Below are positions 63,864 through 64,000 of a stretch of DNA of 64,000 bases, piece by piece. Positions within the stretch are counted from its first letter, which is position 1; every line of letters begins with the position of its first letter. The stretch covers positions 541,001 through 605,000 of the forward strand of contig NZ_MDGP01000001.1 in the NCBI RefSeq assembly GCF_001747095.1, in the 5' to 3' direction. Under the pieces are notes generated by a model, which was given only the letters and a program-made list of their open reading frames with translations, was not told the origin of the DNA and ran no database searches. Made by a program: the position numbers and the translations under genes. This DNA comes from Roseivirga sp. 4D4. Its GTDB lineage: Bacteria; Bacteroidota; Bacteroidia; Cytophagales; Cyclobacteriaceae.

Positions 63864-64000
63864 TTGAAAAAACGCGCAAATAGACCGCTCATCGCTATTC
63901 TATCCATATTAGTCATCCCCGTGATCGTATATGGTGTTTTTGAATTGAACTCACTGACCGTTGACGAACGTGAATTGGAGAAGATTTATGAACGCCAATT
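63864..64000 (+). CDS. Start of a membrane protein, cut by the window end
   Basis: About 45 residues: a basic N-terminus (KKRANRP), one transmembrane segment (LIAILSILVIPVIVYGVF), then a charged DERELEKIYERQ. The apparent start is TTG 63864; no ATG is near. It could be the N-terminus of a sensor kinase or other single-pass protein. The rest is outside the window. Confidence 0.5.
   Translation, partial: MKKRANRPLIAILSILVIPVIVYGVFELNSLTVDERELEKIYERQ

Overview
The window looks like chromosomal DNA of a Bacteroidota member, most likely a marine Cytophagales lineage (Roseivirga/Fulvivirga/Reichenbachiella-like). This is inference. It rests on type IX secretion (T9SS) C-terminal sorting domains, Bacteroidota-type promoters (TTTG about 20 nt upstream of TAnnTTTG), a hybrid two-component sensor with a periplasmic propeller, GSCFA and YyaL-type proteins, and moderate GC. 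No replication origin, CRISPR array, complete insertion sequence or prophage was seen.

Layout. 1-4.9 kb: the tail of one gene, a 7-bp tandem repeat and a giant LRR/cadherin T9SS protein. 4.9-10.2 kb: an RNA-repair locus on the minus strand (slipin/SPFH protein, TPR protein, 75-aa protein, RtcB ligase). It is preceded by a cluster of tRNA-like genes (Cys, Thr, Tyr, Leu and fragments), two of which carry GC-rich palindrome insertions near the T-arm, and by two very short ORFs that each end in an intrinsic terminator. 10.3-17.1 kb: serine hydrolase, MDR reductase, then SDR, ACAD11-type dehydrogenase, aminoglycoside-phosphotransferase-like kinase and 3-hydroxyacyl-CoA dehydrogenase. This set resembles the 4-hydroxyacyl-CoA (levulinate-type) pathway. 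17.2-24.5 kb: hybrid sensor kinase, ECF sigma factor with a membrane partner, double AraC regulator and a small stress/membrane gene set. 24.6-27.1 kb: a tRNA with CAT anticodon and a methylthioadenosine salvage operon (HAD, mtnA, class II aldolase). 27.1-34.8 kb: rhodanese, T9SS protein, PASTA protein, NifU-like and Mrp proteins for Fe-S handling, DnaG and RibBA.

34.9-38.3 kb: four tandem secreted paralogues with a repeated ECF-like promoter and a relic of a fifth. 38.4-50.3 kb: housekeeping genes (surE, polysaccharide deacetylase, yidD, dcd, cysS, folE, antiporter, priA, YyaL, GSCFA). 50.4-59.8 kb: glycogen metabolism through GlgE (CBM48 protein, GH57, glgB, maltokinase, glgE), with LacI-family-like operators upstream of both transcription units. 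60-62.5 kb: two tail-fibre-like surface proteins sharing a 254-bp identical block. 62.5-64 kb: a second 7-bp repeat array, rplI-rpsR-rpsF and the start of a membrane protein.

The most interesting region is the rtcB/slipin/tRNA-like locus. Comparative genomics has linked SPFH proteins near RNA ligases with a tRNA-like RNA, but this multi-copy, palindrome-invaded version looks unusual. Other points to follow up are a RibBA whose GTP cyclohydrolase II half lacks its zinc cysteines, a DnaG with three of four zinc ligands missing, and the secreted paralogue array.
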